From an uncultured Microbulbifer sp. (lineage in GTDB: Bacteria > Pseudomonadota > Gammaproteobacteria > Pseudomonadales > Cellvibrionaceae): a stretch of DNA of 56,776 nucleotides. Shown in pieces: positions 17,603 to 27,091 of the stretch. The first letter of the stretch is position 1; each line of letters opens with the position of its first letter. Both the position numbers and the translations under genes were made by a program. Location: contig NZ_CANMKV010000028.1 in the NCBI RefSeq assembly GCF_947498635.1, positions 1 to 56,776 of the forward strand. The letters run 5' to 3'. The notes under the pieces were generated by a model. It had not been told where the DNA came from, made no database searches, and worked only from the letters and a program-made list of their open reading frames with translations.

Positions 17603-18484
17603 ATGGACAGTTTTGACGGTGTGGTCGAATTTGTGGCCGTAGCAGAGAGCCAGGGATTTTCAGCAGCAGCCAAACACTTGGGGTGTAGTACCAGCCATGT
17701 CAGTAGGCAGGTATCGCGTCTGGAAGAACGCCTGGGCAGTGCCTTACTGGCCCGCACCACGCGCTTGGTCAGTTTGACTCAAGCCGGGACTGTTTATTAT
17801 CAGCGCTGTAAAGAGCTGGTGGTTGGTCTACAGCAGGCCAATGAGCAGGTTAGTCTGCAACAATATGAGCTTAGTGGCACACTGCGGGTGAGCTGCGCGG
17901 GAATTTTCGCCGAGCAGTATGTGGCACCGGCGTTAATGGCATTCGGTTTAGAGCATCCAGACCTGAGGATCGATATGGATTTCAATAGCCGAATGGTCAA
18001 TTTTGTAGAGGATGGTATCGACTTTGCTATCCGTTATGGCCGCCTGGAAGATTCTGGGCTGGTTGCGCGAAAGTTAGCTGACAGGCAGATGATGGCCGTT
18101 GCGAGTCCGGATTACCTAAAGCAATTTGGCCGGCCGGCGGGCCCCGGTCAGCTAAAGTCCCACAGCTGCATTGTCGCGAATAATGAAAGTTGGGTCTTCG
18201 ATATAAACGGGGCCGAGGAGTCAATCCGGGTCGATGGGCGCTGGAGAAGCAATAATGCCCATGCAGTGGTCGAAGCCTGTGAAAAGGGCTTGGGTATTGC
18301 CTATATGCCGAAAAGTAGCTTTAGCCGTTCTATAGAAATGCACTTGTTGGAACCAATACTGGAGTCTTTTTGGGGGCGGGGGGCCAGTAGTTGGATTGTT
18401 TATCAGAATCGACGTTTCCTACCAATACGTGTACGTATGGCTATTGATTATCTGGTGGACTACTTTTCCGATTGGGAGGAGTAG
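17603..18484 (+). CDS. LysR-family transcriptional regulator
   Basis: A 293-residue LysR-type regulator. The winged helix-turn-helix occupies about residues 1-60 (MDSFDGVVEFVAVAESQGFSAAA, STSHVSRQVSRLEERLG), followed by the two-lobed effector-binding domain (LRVSCAGIFAEQYVAPAL onward). The ATG at 17603 gives the canonical LysR start; the frame remains open upstream but without family similarity. It is transcribed divergently from the DJ-1 operon, the usual arrangement for a LysR protein controlling its neighbour, and the 119-base intergenic region presumably carries its operator. The inducer is unknown. Confidence 0.93.
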   Translation: MDSFDGVVEFVAVAESQGFSAAAKHLGCSTSHVSRQVSRLEERLGSALLARTTRLVSLTQAGTVYYQRCKELVVGLQQANEQVSLQQYELSGTLRVSCAGIFAEQYVAPALMAFGLEHPDLRIDMDFNSRMVNFVEDGIDFAIRYGRLEDSGLVARKLADRQMMAVASPDYLKQFGRPAGPGQLKSHSCIVANNESWVFDINGAEESIRVDGRWRSNNAHAVVEACEKGLGIAYMPKSSFSRSIEMHLLEPILESFWGRGASSWIVYQNRRFLPIRVRMAIDYLVDYFSDWEE

Positions 18485-18535
18485 ATGCTATTGAAAAAAT
18501 CCCCAGTTATGTTCGTCCATCAAAAGTAATTCAAG

Positions 18536-18850
18536 ATGAATAATATATTCGCCCAGCTTCCAATAGACACTAACCGCGAACATTTTTCAGGTATAGTAAA
18601 GTCAAAAAATGTACGTATTGAAAGAATTGTATCCTTTGGTCAGTCTTCACCTGAGAAGGGTTGGTATACTCAGGATGAGCATGAATGGGTAATGGTACTA
18701 TCGGGGTATGGAGATATTGAGTTGGGTTCTGGCAGGGTTGTACGTCTAAAAAAGGGAGATTTTCTTGAGATTAAAGCTGGCCAAAAGCATAGGGTACTAG
18801 CGACTGCGCAGGGCATAGCAACGGTTTGGCTGGCCATTTTCTACAAATGA
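18536..18850 (+). CDS. Cupin-domain protein
   Basis: A 104-residue single-domain cupin. The barrel motifs can be seen in DEHEWVMVLSGYGDIELG and LKKGDFLEIKAGQKHRV. The usual first-motif metal ligands are only partly kept (HEW in place of HxH), while the second-motif His is present (KHRV), so metal binding is uncertain. It matches small cytoplasmic cupins of unknown role. It lies 51 bases downstream of the LysR gene on the same strand and could be cotranscribed. The ribosome site is weak. Confidence 0.8.
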   Translation: MNNIFAQLPIDTNREHFSGIVKSKNVRIERIVSFGQSSPEKGWYTQDEHEWVMVLSGYGDIELGSGRVVRLKKGDFLEIKAGQKHRVLATAQGIATVWLAIFYK

Positions 18851-19002
18851 ACAGTCTGCTTGAATATATAGACTGAAGATATAAATGCGTTAGCTTTTTC
18901 TGTATAGCGATTTGGGTGTAGGTTTTAGTTCCGAATTTGGCCAATATAAGTCTGGCATAGGCAGTAAACTCGGAAGCTAAAGCATACAGGATTGACAGAA
19001 CT

Positions 19003-19470
19003 ATGGATTTCTTAATAAGAGCGCTCTCGGCAAAAAAATTTCACCGCTTGATGTCGCTATCAGGCTCTCAGCTAAAGCGCCAGAATATATGCTGGAAATA
19101 TGTAGACAGTAGTCCTGGGTATCCCTGCAGAGTTTCGCTGCAAGACGCTTTACTTGGAGAGCGAGTGCTCTGCATGCCTTTTGCTCACCTGAAGGCAAAG
19201 AATTTTTATTGTGCTTCGGGTCCGATATTTGTTCGGGAGAACGCAAAAGAACAATCGTTGAATATGAATGAAATACCAACGATGCTGCGGCACAGGCAGT
19301 TGTCTCTGAGAGCATATAGCAGTGAAGATTTAATGGTGATGGCTACGATATGCGAGGGTGTGGAGCTGGAGGGAGAGATAAATAAATTATTGTGCTCTGC
19401 AGCGGTCAACTATATTCATATTCACAATGCCATTCCCGGGTGCTTTAACTGCGCGGTCTATCGTGTTTGA
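19003..19470 (+). CDS. DUF1203 family protein
   Basis: A 155-residue cytoplasmic protein. The signature of DUF1203 is visible: PGYPCRVSLQDALLGERVLCMPF near residue 40 and YCASGPIFVRE near residue 70, then a SLRAYS segment and a C-terminal IHIHNAIPGCFNCAVYRV. The function of the family is not known. It stands alone between two non-coding gaps and has no clear ribosome site. Confidence 0.8.
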   Translation: MDFLIRALSAKKFHRLMSLSGSQLKRQNICWKYVDSSPGYPCRVSLQDALLGERVLCMPFAHLKAKNFYCASGPIFVRENAKEQSLNMNEIPTMLRHRQLSLRAYSSEDLMVMATICEGVELEGEINKLLCSAAVNYIHIHNAIPGCFNCAVYRV

Positions 19471-19675
19471 TTCCTAATATCTGTTTGCTTTTCTTTAGTT
19501 GTCTAGTGATTTTTTATCAGGATTATTTAATGCGTCAATGAAGTTCTATTGCATTGGTATATCTTAAATATCTATAGAGCTTGGTTGAATACTATCCTCA
19601 CCTTTGTTTAAATAAGTAATTCCTGCCACATTTAGAGCCTATTCGGACATTGTAGGATTTTCCCTTTCACACTTG

Positions 19676-19713
19676 ATTGTATGAGCGTAATGTAATTTTA
19701 TGCGCCATACAAT
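19676..19713. promoter_or_regulatory. Inverted repeat upstream of the propeller lipoprotein gene
   Basis: ATTGTATG and CATACAAT form an 8-bp perfect inverted repeat that can be extended past a bulge by GCG/CGC, with about 20 bases between the arms. It lies 55 bases before the lipoprotein start in the 300-base non-coding gap from 19471, which otherwise shows nothing. A possible operator or leader hairpin. Confidence 0.35.
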
Positions 19714-19768
19714 TTTAATTGGTGGCCCTATCTTTTTAAGCCTTTCATTATTAGCCTGGAGTATTTAG

Positions 19769-21601
19769 ATGAAAGTTGGTTTTTTGAAGGCGATACTATA
19801 TGTGGCAATTGTATCGTCGCTTACAGCTTGTAGTGGTGGTTCAGGCAGTAATGATTCTGTAGATACAATATCGCCTAGTGTTACTTTAAATCCTGCCAGT
19901 GGCGATACCCTGTCTTTGACTGGCAGTGTGACTTTGGACTTTAGTGAAGCGATTATTCTTAGCGATATTATTTTAACTGGCGATATGGAGAGACGTGGAG
20001 TACTTACCCAATTCGATGCTGACACCTTGAAGCTCTCCCCGAAGGAGAAATGGGAAGAGGGGAAGGTTCTATCCCTTCTAATTAATGCCAAAGATACTGC
20101 GGGGAATAGGATGCAGGAGGTGACCGCAAACTATCAGATTGAGGCGGTTGCCCCAGAACTAGTGAGCATTTCACCAGCCGGAGAACGCCTGGAGAAGGGA
20201 GGCACAATTACTGTGCAATTTTCTGAGACTATGAATCAAGAAAGCTTGCAGCTTACCGGGTCGCTAACGGTTGATGCATATGATCTCGTCTGGTTAGAGG
20301 GCAGCAGGGTAAATGATACGCTCCGTATTTCCCCAAAAAAAGGATGGATATCTGGAAAGGACCGAACTTTTGCCCTAGAAGTTGAGGATAGCGTTGGAAA
20401 TAAGCTTTCCAATTTTGAGGCAAGTTTTACAGTCCCATTATATTTTAAAAATTTTGATGCTGCTCAGGTGGTTGTTGGGCAGGAAGATTTCTCTAGCACT
20501 GTATCGGGACTCAATGAAAAGAATATTGCTGAGTATCCTATAGGTTCTGTAGCAGTGAGTGATAATGGGAAGCTCTTTATCAGTGATACAGGAAATAATA
20601 GAGTTCTAGGCTATAATGAAATTCCAAAAGTTAACGGTGCTCCAGCCAATTTTGTTCTTGGCCAAGAGGATTTATATAGCGCTGTATCGAATAATGACAG
20701 TACCCTTACTAAGGGATATGGTAAGCCCACGAGAGTGAGTATTTCGAAAAATAAGCTTTTAGTTACTCAGGCCTTTATTCGGCGTAGTTTTCTGTATGAT
20801 GAGGTTCCAGAAGATGGAGAGGCCAGTCCGCATCTGGCGTTGGGGTTAAGGGACGGTGATGGTGATACTTGCAATAGTTCTGAATTTAGCTTTTTAGAGT
20901 CTTCAATTGTGGTCAACGGAAAGATCATTGCCGCGGATACGGGTAATTCTCGTATATTGATATGGGATGAGTTACCGAATGAGCATGAGGCCCCTGCAAA
21001 TCTTGTACTTGGTCAGTCATCATTTAATCATTGCCTTGCCAATGATGATAAGCAAGATGGCTCTAGTAGTGCCACTACTGCGAGAACACTTTCCCAGCCC
21101 AATGATATTTGGAGCGATGGAGAGAAATTGGCTGTTGTTGATACCTTGAATAATCGAGTTCTGCTATGGAATACTTTTCCTAAGAGTAATTTTGTACCAG
21201 CGGATGTGGTTCTCGGACAGAAAAATTTTTCTGTTAACCAGGGTGGATCTGGCACTGGGGACGCCGCCGATTGGCCGGTGACCAATAAAACCTTTAATGA
21301 GCCCTATTTGGGAATTTGGTCTAATGGGTTACAGTTGTTCCTGGTCGATGGTGTAAACCATCGGGTACTGATTTGGGATCAATGGCCAGAGAATAATTTT
21401 GCCGCGGCAGATTGGGTTATAGGGCAAAGTGATTTCGAAAAAAATGCTTTTAATGATACCGATCAAAACGGCACAAATAACCAAGGTGAATTACCAAGTG
21501 CATCCACATTGAAATGGCCAGAGGGGGTAGTTGGATATCAAGACAAGTTATTTGTTACCGACAGTGGAAACAATCGTATATTAATATTTAAGTCTCGTTA
21601 G
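19769..21601 (+). CDS. Lipoprotein with Ig-like domains and an NHL-like beta-propeller
   Basis: A 610-residue lipoprotein with lipobox LTAC and acylated Cys 21, followed by a Gly/Ser linker. Residues about 33-225 contain two bacterial Ig-like (Big_5/SbsA-like) domains, seen as ISPSVTLNPASG...LDFSEAI and VSISPAGERL...VQFSETM. The remainder is a propeller in which each blade of about 60 residues carries a D-x-x-N-x-R-(V/I)-L motif, as in NHL repeats (DTGNNRVLGY, DTGNSRILIW, DTLNNRVLLW, DGVNHRVLIW, DSGNNRILIF), alternating with a VVLGQ motif. It is probably cell-surface or periplasmic and binds a partner or polymer; no catalytic residues are recognisable. It is flanked by long non-coding gaps. 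Confidence 0.85.
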   Translation: MKVGFLKAILYVAIVSSLTACSGGSGSNDSVDTISPSVTLNPASGDTLSLTGSVTLDFSEAIILSDIILTGDMERRGVLTQFDADTLKLSPKEKWEEGKVLSLLINAKDTAGNRMQEVTANYQIEAVAPELVSISPAGERLEKGGTITVQFSETMNQESLQLTGSLTVDAYDLVWLEGSRVNDTLRISPKKGWISGKDRTFALEVEDSVGNKLSNFEASFTVPLYFKNFDAAQVVVGQEDFSSTVSGLNEKNIAEYPIGSVAVSDNGKLFISDTGNNRVLGYNEIPKVNGAPANFVLGQEDLYSAVSNNDSTLTKGYGKPTRVSISKNKLLVTQAFIRRSFLYDEVPEDGEASPHLALGLRDGDGDTCNSSEFSFLESSIVVNGKIIAADTGNSRILIWDELPNEHEAPANLVLGQSSFNHCLANDDKQDGSSSATTARTLSQPNDIWSDGEKLAVVDTLNNRVLLWNTFPKSNFVPADVVLGQKNFSVNQGGSGTGDAADWPVTNKTFNEPYLGIWSNGLQLFLVDGVNHRVLIWDQWPENNFAAADWVIGQSDFEKNAFNDTDQNGTNNQGELPSASTLKWPEGVVGYQDKLFVTDSGNNRILIFKSR

Positions 21602-22460
21602 GCTGTTGGCTGTTGGCTGATGCGGGCTTAATTAATAATGTCAATGTTTTATAAAGTATATGCTAGCAGGCTCCAGTCGGAACCTGCTGGTATAGTTAAT
21701 GCGTTTAGGGGTCTCTGAGTTATTATCTAATATCTCCGTGTAGCGTGTGTAGTCTGCAGGAGTAAGTGTTACCTCAGGGGCTTTTCTGGATATTCACACG
21801 CTGTGTTACTTTTTCTTAAAGATCTAGATGTTTCTACGGGGCGGAGCCTGGACTGTAAGTCTCTCTAAAAGTCAGAGATATTGCAGGAGTATTGGGAGTT
21901 TTTTTTAAATAAAAAAGATACTTACAATGTGGCCCGCGAAGAAGATCATGAAGGTCATACTTAGAAATATGTTGTTCTACCTGTATAGGTAGATAAATGT
22001 TGATGTGGGATTTTTATGCAGGGTAGGGGTTGTGTGCACTCTGGTTGTTGTTTGTCTGCCCCGGAGAGATGGCCTTCGATGTTTATCCAACACCAGGTTC
22101 CGATAGATTTCTGCTTATAGGGAAAATCTACACCAAAAATCCTAAGCGTTTACCTACAGATGTTGGATGGGGGAATATAGTTACAGGGCTCCCCTTGAAA
22201 TAAAAATACCTAAAGGTGTTTTCTACTCTTATTTTTTAGAGCATCTTTCGGTCAAGGGTTTTTCGATACACCACGTAATGCAAGGTTGATATTAAGGGTT
22301 GGTGATATTTTTCGATGGATGCTTCCTGGCTTTGAATGTCATGTTTATCAATATATCATCACTCCGTCGGATGTTACGGCCTTTACGTTTATATGGGGTT
22401 CCATTCTGGGTTCTGAAATACATTCTAAGGGTGTCAAACATAGTATGACTTCTTGATCGG
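21602..22460. other. Long non-coding gap between lipoprotein and PPK2 genes
   Basis: 859 bases between the stops of two convergent genes with no supported gene on either strand, no strong terminator and no recognisable insertion-sequence ends. It may hold remnants too decayed to read or an unrecognised small RNA. Confidence 0.5.
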
Positions 22461-23351
22461 TCAGCCGTTCTTTCTACTTTTAGTGGAACTCTCCAACAGG
22501 CCCTCTTTTTCCTCCAAGTTGTCCAGTTTGAAATATTTTCGCTTTATTTCGTTAATATCTACACTGGGTTTTGGAAAACTCATGCTTAAGGATTCCATGG
22601 CGTCAGCTACTATAGAGGCAACAGCCAGATTCCTAAACCACTTATGGTTAGCTGGAATCACAAACCAAGGTGCGTGGGGTTTGCTACAGCGTTTAAAAAC
22701 CTCCTCGAAGGCTTGCGTATAAGGGTCCCAGTAGCTGGCTTCCGTATAATCACTTTCACTAATTTTCCAGTGTTTACTGGGATCGTCGATGCGTTGTTTA
22801 AAGCGTTTAAGCTGCTCATCTGCATCAATATGCAGAAAAAATTTCAGAACCAGTGTTTGTTGATCTGCGAGCAATTCTTCGAAGTGATTGATATGATCAT
22901 AGCGCCTGGACCAGATACTCTCCGGTACCATATTATGTACCCGCTGGACTAAAACATCCTCGTAGTGCGAGCGATTAAAAATAGCTACATGCCCCTGGGC
23001 TGGAGTTACTTTATGGCAGCGCCAGAGAAAGTCATGGGCGGCTTCCTCTTTGGAGGGTTGTTTGAAACTGGTAACCGTACACCCCTGGGGGTTCATGGCC
23101 CCGAGGACATGGTTGATGGTGCCATCTTTACCCGCTGCATCCCGCCCCTGTAGGCAAATTAATAGGGAGTGCTTGTGTTCGGCATACATCAGGTATTGCT
23201 GAGCGCGAATCCTTTTATCTAGTTGATCAATGATCGGTTGCGCTTCTTCTCGATTACTGTAGCAGTCTTTAAAATTGGCATCGATATTATCTAGTTGTAT
23301 TTTGCTTCCGGGTTTTACCTGGAATGCTTCGAAGCAGTTCATAATTTTCAT
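22461..23351 (-). CDS. Polyphosphate kinase 2 family protein
   Basis: A 296-residue PPK2-family phosphotransferase that uses polyphosphate to phosphorylate nucleoside mono- or diphosphates. The Walker A motif GRDAAGKDG is at residues 69-77, the Walker B region is IFNRSHYEDVL near residue 125, and the lid is rich in Arg (RVHNMVPESIWSRRYDHI). One PPK2 domain is present. The pattern LLICLQGRDAAGKDGTINHVLGAMNPQG resembles the PPK2 branch often called class III, able to act on AMP and ADP, but class cannot be settled by eye. It lies 40 bases downstream of the proton-ATPase gene on the same strand, so the two are probably cotranscribed. Confidence 0.88.
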   Translation of the reverse strand: MKIMNCFEAFQVKPGSKIQLDNIDANFKDCYSNREEAQPIIDQLDKRIRAQQYLMYAEHKHSLLICLQGRDAAGKDGTINHVLGAMNPQGCTVTSFKQPSKEEAAHDFLWRCHKVTPAQGHVAIFNRSHYEDVLVQRVHNMVPESIWSRRYDHINHFEELLADQQTLVLKFFLHIDADEQLKRFKQRIDDPSKHWKISESDYTEASYWDPYTQAFEEVFKRCSKPHAPWFVIPANHKWFRNLAVASIVADAMESLSMSFPKPSVDINEIKRKYFKLDNLEEKEGLLESSTKSRKNG

Positions 23352-23391
23352 TCTTTATTTTGTATTAAATAGTTCAGTGGCTCGCGGCGGG

Positions 23392-25929
23392 TTAGATATC
23401 CTGTAGACGGCGATAAAGTAGTTTTTTTATCAGGTCCAGTATAAACATCCACAAAATCATATAGAGCCAAACGAGCCCGATAATCCGCCAGGGTATTGCG
23501 GGTACCAGCCAGCCAAAACCACACATTAATACCGTCAAAATCTGGGTGCTGACGATGGCTATAAATAATTTCATTGCGGGTAACGGCTTGGCAAAAAAGG
23601 CGGCACGGGAGCGCACGACAAATAGTAGTAAGTGACCGCCGGCGACAATCTGTAAAAATATAATTGTTTGTATTTGGGGTTTGCTCAATGTAATCCAAGA
23701 TTGCCAGTGACTGTTTTGTAGCCACTCCATACCAATCAACAGTAACCCCATAGTTTGCGCAATAGAAAAAACGCCGATAATGGTTGATCCCAATAATAAA
23801 TCGCGCATTTCCCAGTGAACTGGCTCTTTTGGCAAGAGGGTATTGTCGTAGGCGATGGTCATAATGGGGATATCGTCGAGTAATGCCACCAGTACGATCA
23901 TTACCGGAGTGAGAGGAGAAAACCCGAAGAGAATGGTGGCAAAGACCACCACGACCATGATATCCAGCGTCATGGACACTCTGAAGAGCACATAATTAAT
24001 AATACGTTCAAAAATTTTGCGCGACTCATCAATGGCATCCACAACAGTAGAGAGGCCTGGTGCGGTAAGAATAATGGCAGCGGCAGCTCGGGCAGCATCT
24101 GTGGCGCCACTTACGGCGATACCACAGTCGGCCTGTTTCAGGGCGGGAGCATCGTTCACGCCATCGCCGGTCATTGCTACCTGGTGGCCCCGTTCTTGTA
24201 GGGCTTTTACGATTGCGTATTTGTGCTCAGGAAAAACGCGGCCAAAGCCGTCGGCACGTTCGACACAATCGACCACTTGCTTGGATAAGTGGTCCATGTT
24301 TTCTGAGTCAGTGAACACATCGGCGGCGGCATAAATTTTTTGACCTATACCCACCTGAGCGGCAATTTCCTTGCCGATGGCGACATCGTCGCCGGTGATC
24401 ATTTTTACCTGTAGGCCGTGTTCCCTGGCCCGACTAATGGTCTGTTTAGAGTCATCACGAGGCGGGTCCTCTAAAGATAAGATGCCAAGAAGCTCCCAGG
24501 TTTTTCCATCACTGGAGCGCGCTACGCCCAGAGAGCGTAAACCCCGAGCGGCGAGTTCTTGAACGCAGGCTGAAGCTTTCCCTTTGGCTTCACTGCTGAG
24601 CTGACTTAACGCCATCACAGCCTGGGGCGCACCTTTGCAAAAAAACAGGGTATTTCCGCTGGCATCTATTACCTGCGCCTGTGCCCGCTTACTCACCGGG
24701 TCGAAAGGGGTGAATTCTTTGAGTTGGTAATTGTTCAGCGTACTCTGATCCTTGAGACCGCTGAATATCGCCTGATCGATGGGGTCACTTGAGCCTTTTT
24801 CTGAGGCGATTGCAGCGGCGAGGGTTAATTGCTCTGGATTATCAGCGGCAAACAATTTGGGGTCGTGGAGGCTCAGTTGGTTCTTAGTGAGTGTCCCCGT
24901 TTTATCTGAGCAGAGAATATCGACACCGGCAAGCTCCTCAATAGACTCTAATCGCGACACTATCGCTTTTTTGCGGGACAGGGCCAGGGCGCCGAGGGCG
25001 TTAGTGACGGTAATCACCGAGGGCATGGCCACGGGAATCGAGGCAATTAATAGAACAAGGACTGTACGTAAAATATTAACAATGTCCGACCAGTGCCAAC
25101 TGGGGGCCACCACTATATCCCGATAGAGCTGGGTACCTACCAGTAACAAAGCCAGCACCAGGCACAGCACTATCAGGAAATCGCCAATATGAGTAACGGC
25201 TTTTTGTGAGTGGGAGGCGCCTTGACCGGCACCGGCTACCAGCTTTGCGGTGCGGCCAAAAAAAGTATTGCGCCCGGTGCCAATAGTAACGGCGATCATT
25301 TCACCGCGCTTGGCAATACTACTGGAATAACCGATGTCTCCTATTTTTTTGCTGACCGGTAATGACTCACCCGTAAGGGCAGCCTGATCGATACTGATAG
25401 ATTTACCATCGACAAAGCGCACATCTGCGGGCACAACCTGGCCGAGCTTAATTCGCACTATATCCCCGGGAACCACATCGGCCGCGTCAATGGTATGAAA
25501 ACTACCATCGCGCAACACTTCCGCCTGCGGCGCCATACTGGCCTTGAGCGCGGCCAGAGCATTGGAGGCCTTGTGCTCCTGCCAAAATCCCGCTATCGCG
25601 TTGTAAAGTAGTAGCGCCATAATAATGGCGAAGTCTGGCCAGTGACCGATAAGTGCCGAAAGCAGGGCGGCGGCTTCGATCATCCAGGGAATGGGTCCCC
25701 AAAAAAAACGCAGAAACTTGAGTAGTGCGCTTTGTTCTTTCTCCTGGATGCTGTTGGGGCCATAGCGTTGCAGCCGTGACTCGGCCTCGGCCTGGCTTAA
25801 CCCCTGAGGCGAGGTGTTGAGTGCCTGGTATACGGAGGGTAAATCGGCTTTCTGCAGGTCAACCTGGGAGCCTTTTAAGTCGGCTTTATTGGCGTTTCCG
25901 CTTTCGGATTTTGGTCCGGGTATTGGCAC
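23392..25929 (-). CDS. Plasma-membrane proton-efflux P-type (P3A) ATPase
   Basis: An 845-residue P-type ATPase of the H+-pumping type III class. Features in order: cytoplasmic N-terminus, first helix pair at about 80-115, actuator domain with TGES at 186-189, helix pair with IPVAMP at about 288-293, phosphorylation motif DKTGTLT with Asp 342, nucleotide domain, hinge MTGDGVNDAPALKQAD, and a C-terminal membrane domain (helices from about 640). The IPVAMP sequence and the overall length match P3A enzymes, which are found in plants, fungi and some bacteria. The start is GTG (MPIPGP). Followed after 40 bases by PPK2. Its likely role is proton export or pH homeostasis. Confidence 0.92.
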   Translation of the reverse strand: MPIPGPKSESGNANKADLKGSQVDLQKADLPSVYQALNTSPQGLSQAEAESRLQRYGPNSIQEKEQSALLKFLRFFWGPIPWMIEAAALLSALIGHWPDFAIIMALLLYNAIAGFWQEHKASNALAALKASMAPQAEVLRDGSFHTIDAADVVPGDIVRIKLGQVVPADVRFVDGKSISIDQAALTGESLPVSKKIGDIGYSSSIAKRGEMIAVTIGTGRNTFFGRTAKLVAGAGQGASHSQKAVTHIGDFLIVLCLVLALLLVGTQLYRDIVVAPSWHWSDIVNILRTVLVLLIASIPVAMPSVITVTNALGALALSRKKAIVSRLESIEELAGVDILCSDKTGTLTKNQLSLHDPKLFAADNPEQLTLAAAIASEKGSSDPIDQAIFSGLKDQSTLNNYQLKEFTPFDPVSKRAQAQVIDASGNTLFFCKGAPQAVMALSQLSSEAKGKASACVQELAARGLRSLGVARSSDGKTWELLGILSLEDPPRDDSKQTISRAREHGLQVKMITGDDVAIGKEIAAQVGIGQKIYAAADVFTDSENMDHLSKQVVDCVERADGFGRVFPEHKYAIVKALQERGHQVAMTGDGVNDAPALKQADCGIAVSGATDAARAAAAIILTAPGLSTVVDAIDESRKIFERIINYVLFRVSMTLDIMVVVVFATILFGFSPLTPVMIVLVALLDDIPIMTIAYDNTLLPKEPVHWEMRDLLLGSTIIGVFSIAQTMGLLLIGMEWLQNSHWQSWITLSKPQIQTIIFLQIVAGGHLLLFVVRSRAAFFAKPLPAMKLFIAIVSTQILTVLMCGFGWLVPAIPWRIIGLVWLYMILWMFILDLIKKLLYRRLQDI

Positions 25930-26096
25930 GGATTGATTCCGCCTGTTGAAAATAATTTCCCGTCGAATGGACCGCCTGTCAACGACAGTTGGGGTTAAAT
26001 ACGGCTAATCATTCTTTAATGATTGGGCGGCGTATTCATATTATTTGAACATTATAGGCTGTGATCTGACGGGCACCCGTAGCTAATAGTTTTCAC

Positions 26097-26362
26097 CTAA
26101 AGACATCCTCTATTAAAGGTGTCCAGGCTGAAGTCCCAAAAGGCTTTAACGCGTGCTGAATTGCGTATTTGAGGATGAGAAAGTAACCAGAAATGGCTTT
26201 GGAACTCTTTAATCTCGCATACTTTCTTTAGTTTGTAAGGTTGCACCATTTTTTGGTCCCCTTCGGGTAAAATGCAAAACCCAGCTTTGCATTGGCTGCA
26301 CTCTGTAGGGAGCCGTGATCTGCCACGGCTATCAGGTATCGAAGATCGTTCCAGTCCATCAT
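26097..26362 (-). pseudogene. LysR-family regulator remnant with internal deletion
   Basis: On the minus strand the first 28 codons from ATG 26362 read as a LysR helix-turn-helix start (MDWNDLRYLIAVADHGSLQ, then SAANA). The sequence then jumps, with a frame change near 26278, into a stretch that reads as a LysR C-terminus: ILPEGDQKMVQPY, then FWLLSHPQIRNSARVKAF, ending at TAG 26097-26099. About 200 codons that normally lie between these parts are missing, so this is a decayed gene. It is divergent from the azoreductase gene, the usual position for its regulator. Confidence 0.8.
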
Positions 26363-26464
26363 TTTGCGCTTATGCAATTATTAATTGCAAAAATTGATAA
26401 TTGAGTTGCCAATATGCAGAGATCATGGTCTCCGCATCACTGGTATTCACTAGCTGGAGAGACT

Positions 26465-27053
26465 ATGAGTCACAAAATTCTTGCCATTTATGCCTTTGCT
26501 TTAGGGGGGGCACTGGACTTCCTGGTCATTGGCCGAGCACTGGTTGTCACGACAGACTGCCACTGAAGTCACCGAATTGGATTTAAGTGTTAATCCGGTT
26601 CCGCATTTGAGCGGTGAAATGGTAAGCGCCTTCTTCACCCCTGAGGAACAGAAAAGTGCAGCCCAGAAAGCGCTAACGGAGTATTCGGACAACCTTATTG
26701 AACAGGTCAAAAATGCAGATACGGTACTGATTGCAGCACCCATGTATAACTTTGGTAGCCCATCTACTCTGAAAGCTTGGTTTGATCACTTAGCGCGGGC
26801 GGGGGTGATTTTTACGTACACAGAAAATGGGCCAGAGGGTCTGATTAGAGATACCAAAGTGGTATTGGTTACGACATCTGGCGGTTTCTATAAAGATTCT
26901 GTCATTGATTTTCATGTGTCCTACATCAAGCATTTTCTCTCATTTATTGGCATCGACGATGTCGCTGTCATTTATGCCGAAGGGCGGAATATGGGGGATG
27001 AGCACAAAGAGATTGCCTTAATTCAGGCTAAGGTGGCTCTTGAAGCGATCTGA
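26465..27053 (+). pseudogene. azoR: FMN-dependent NADH-azoreductase (AzoR-like) with a frameshift in a G7 tract
   Basis: The true start is ATG 26465 with GGAGAG just upstream. The frame reads MSHKILAIYAFALGG and then leaves the coding frame at the run of seven G at 26504-26510. Taking out one G gives LGGHWTSWSLAEHWLSRQ and continues in the long frame to 27053. The rest shows the family well: AAPMYNFGSPSTLKAWFDH (flavin and substrate loop), LVTTSGGFY and a C-terminal YAEGRNMG. The intact product would be about 195 residues, a flavodoxin-like FMN enzyme reducing quinones and azo compounds. The shift may be real decay, phase variation in the homopolymer, or a sequencing error. The adjacent deleted LysR favours real decay. 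Confidence 0.82.
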
Positions 27054-27091
27054 TCTATGAGGCGCACAGCAAAGTTAAGCAAAATAAAAAA

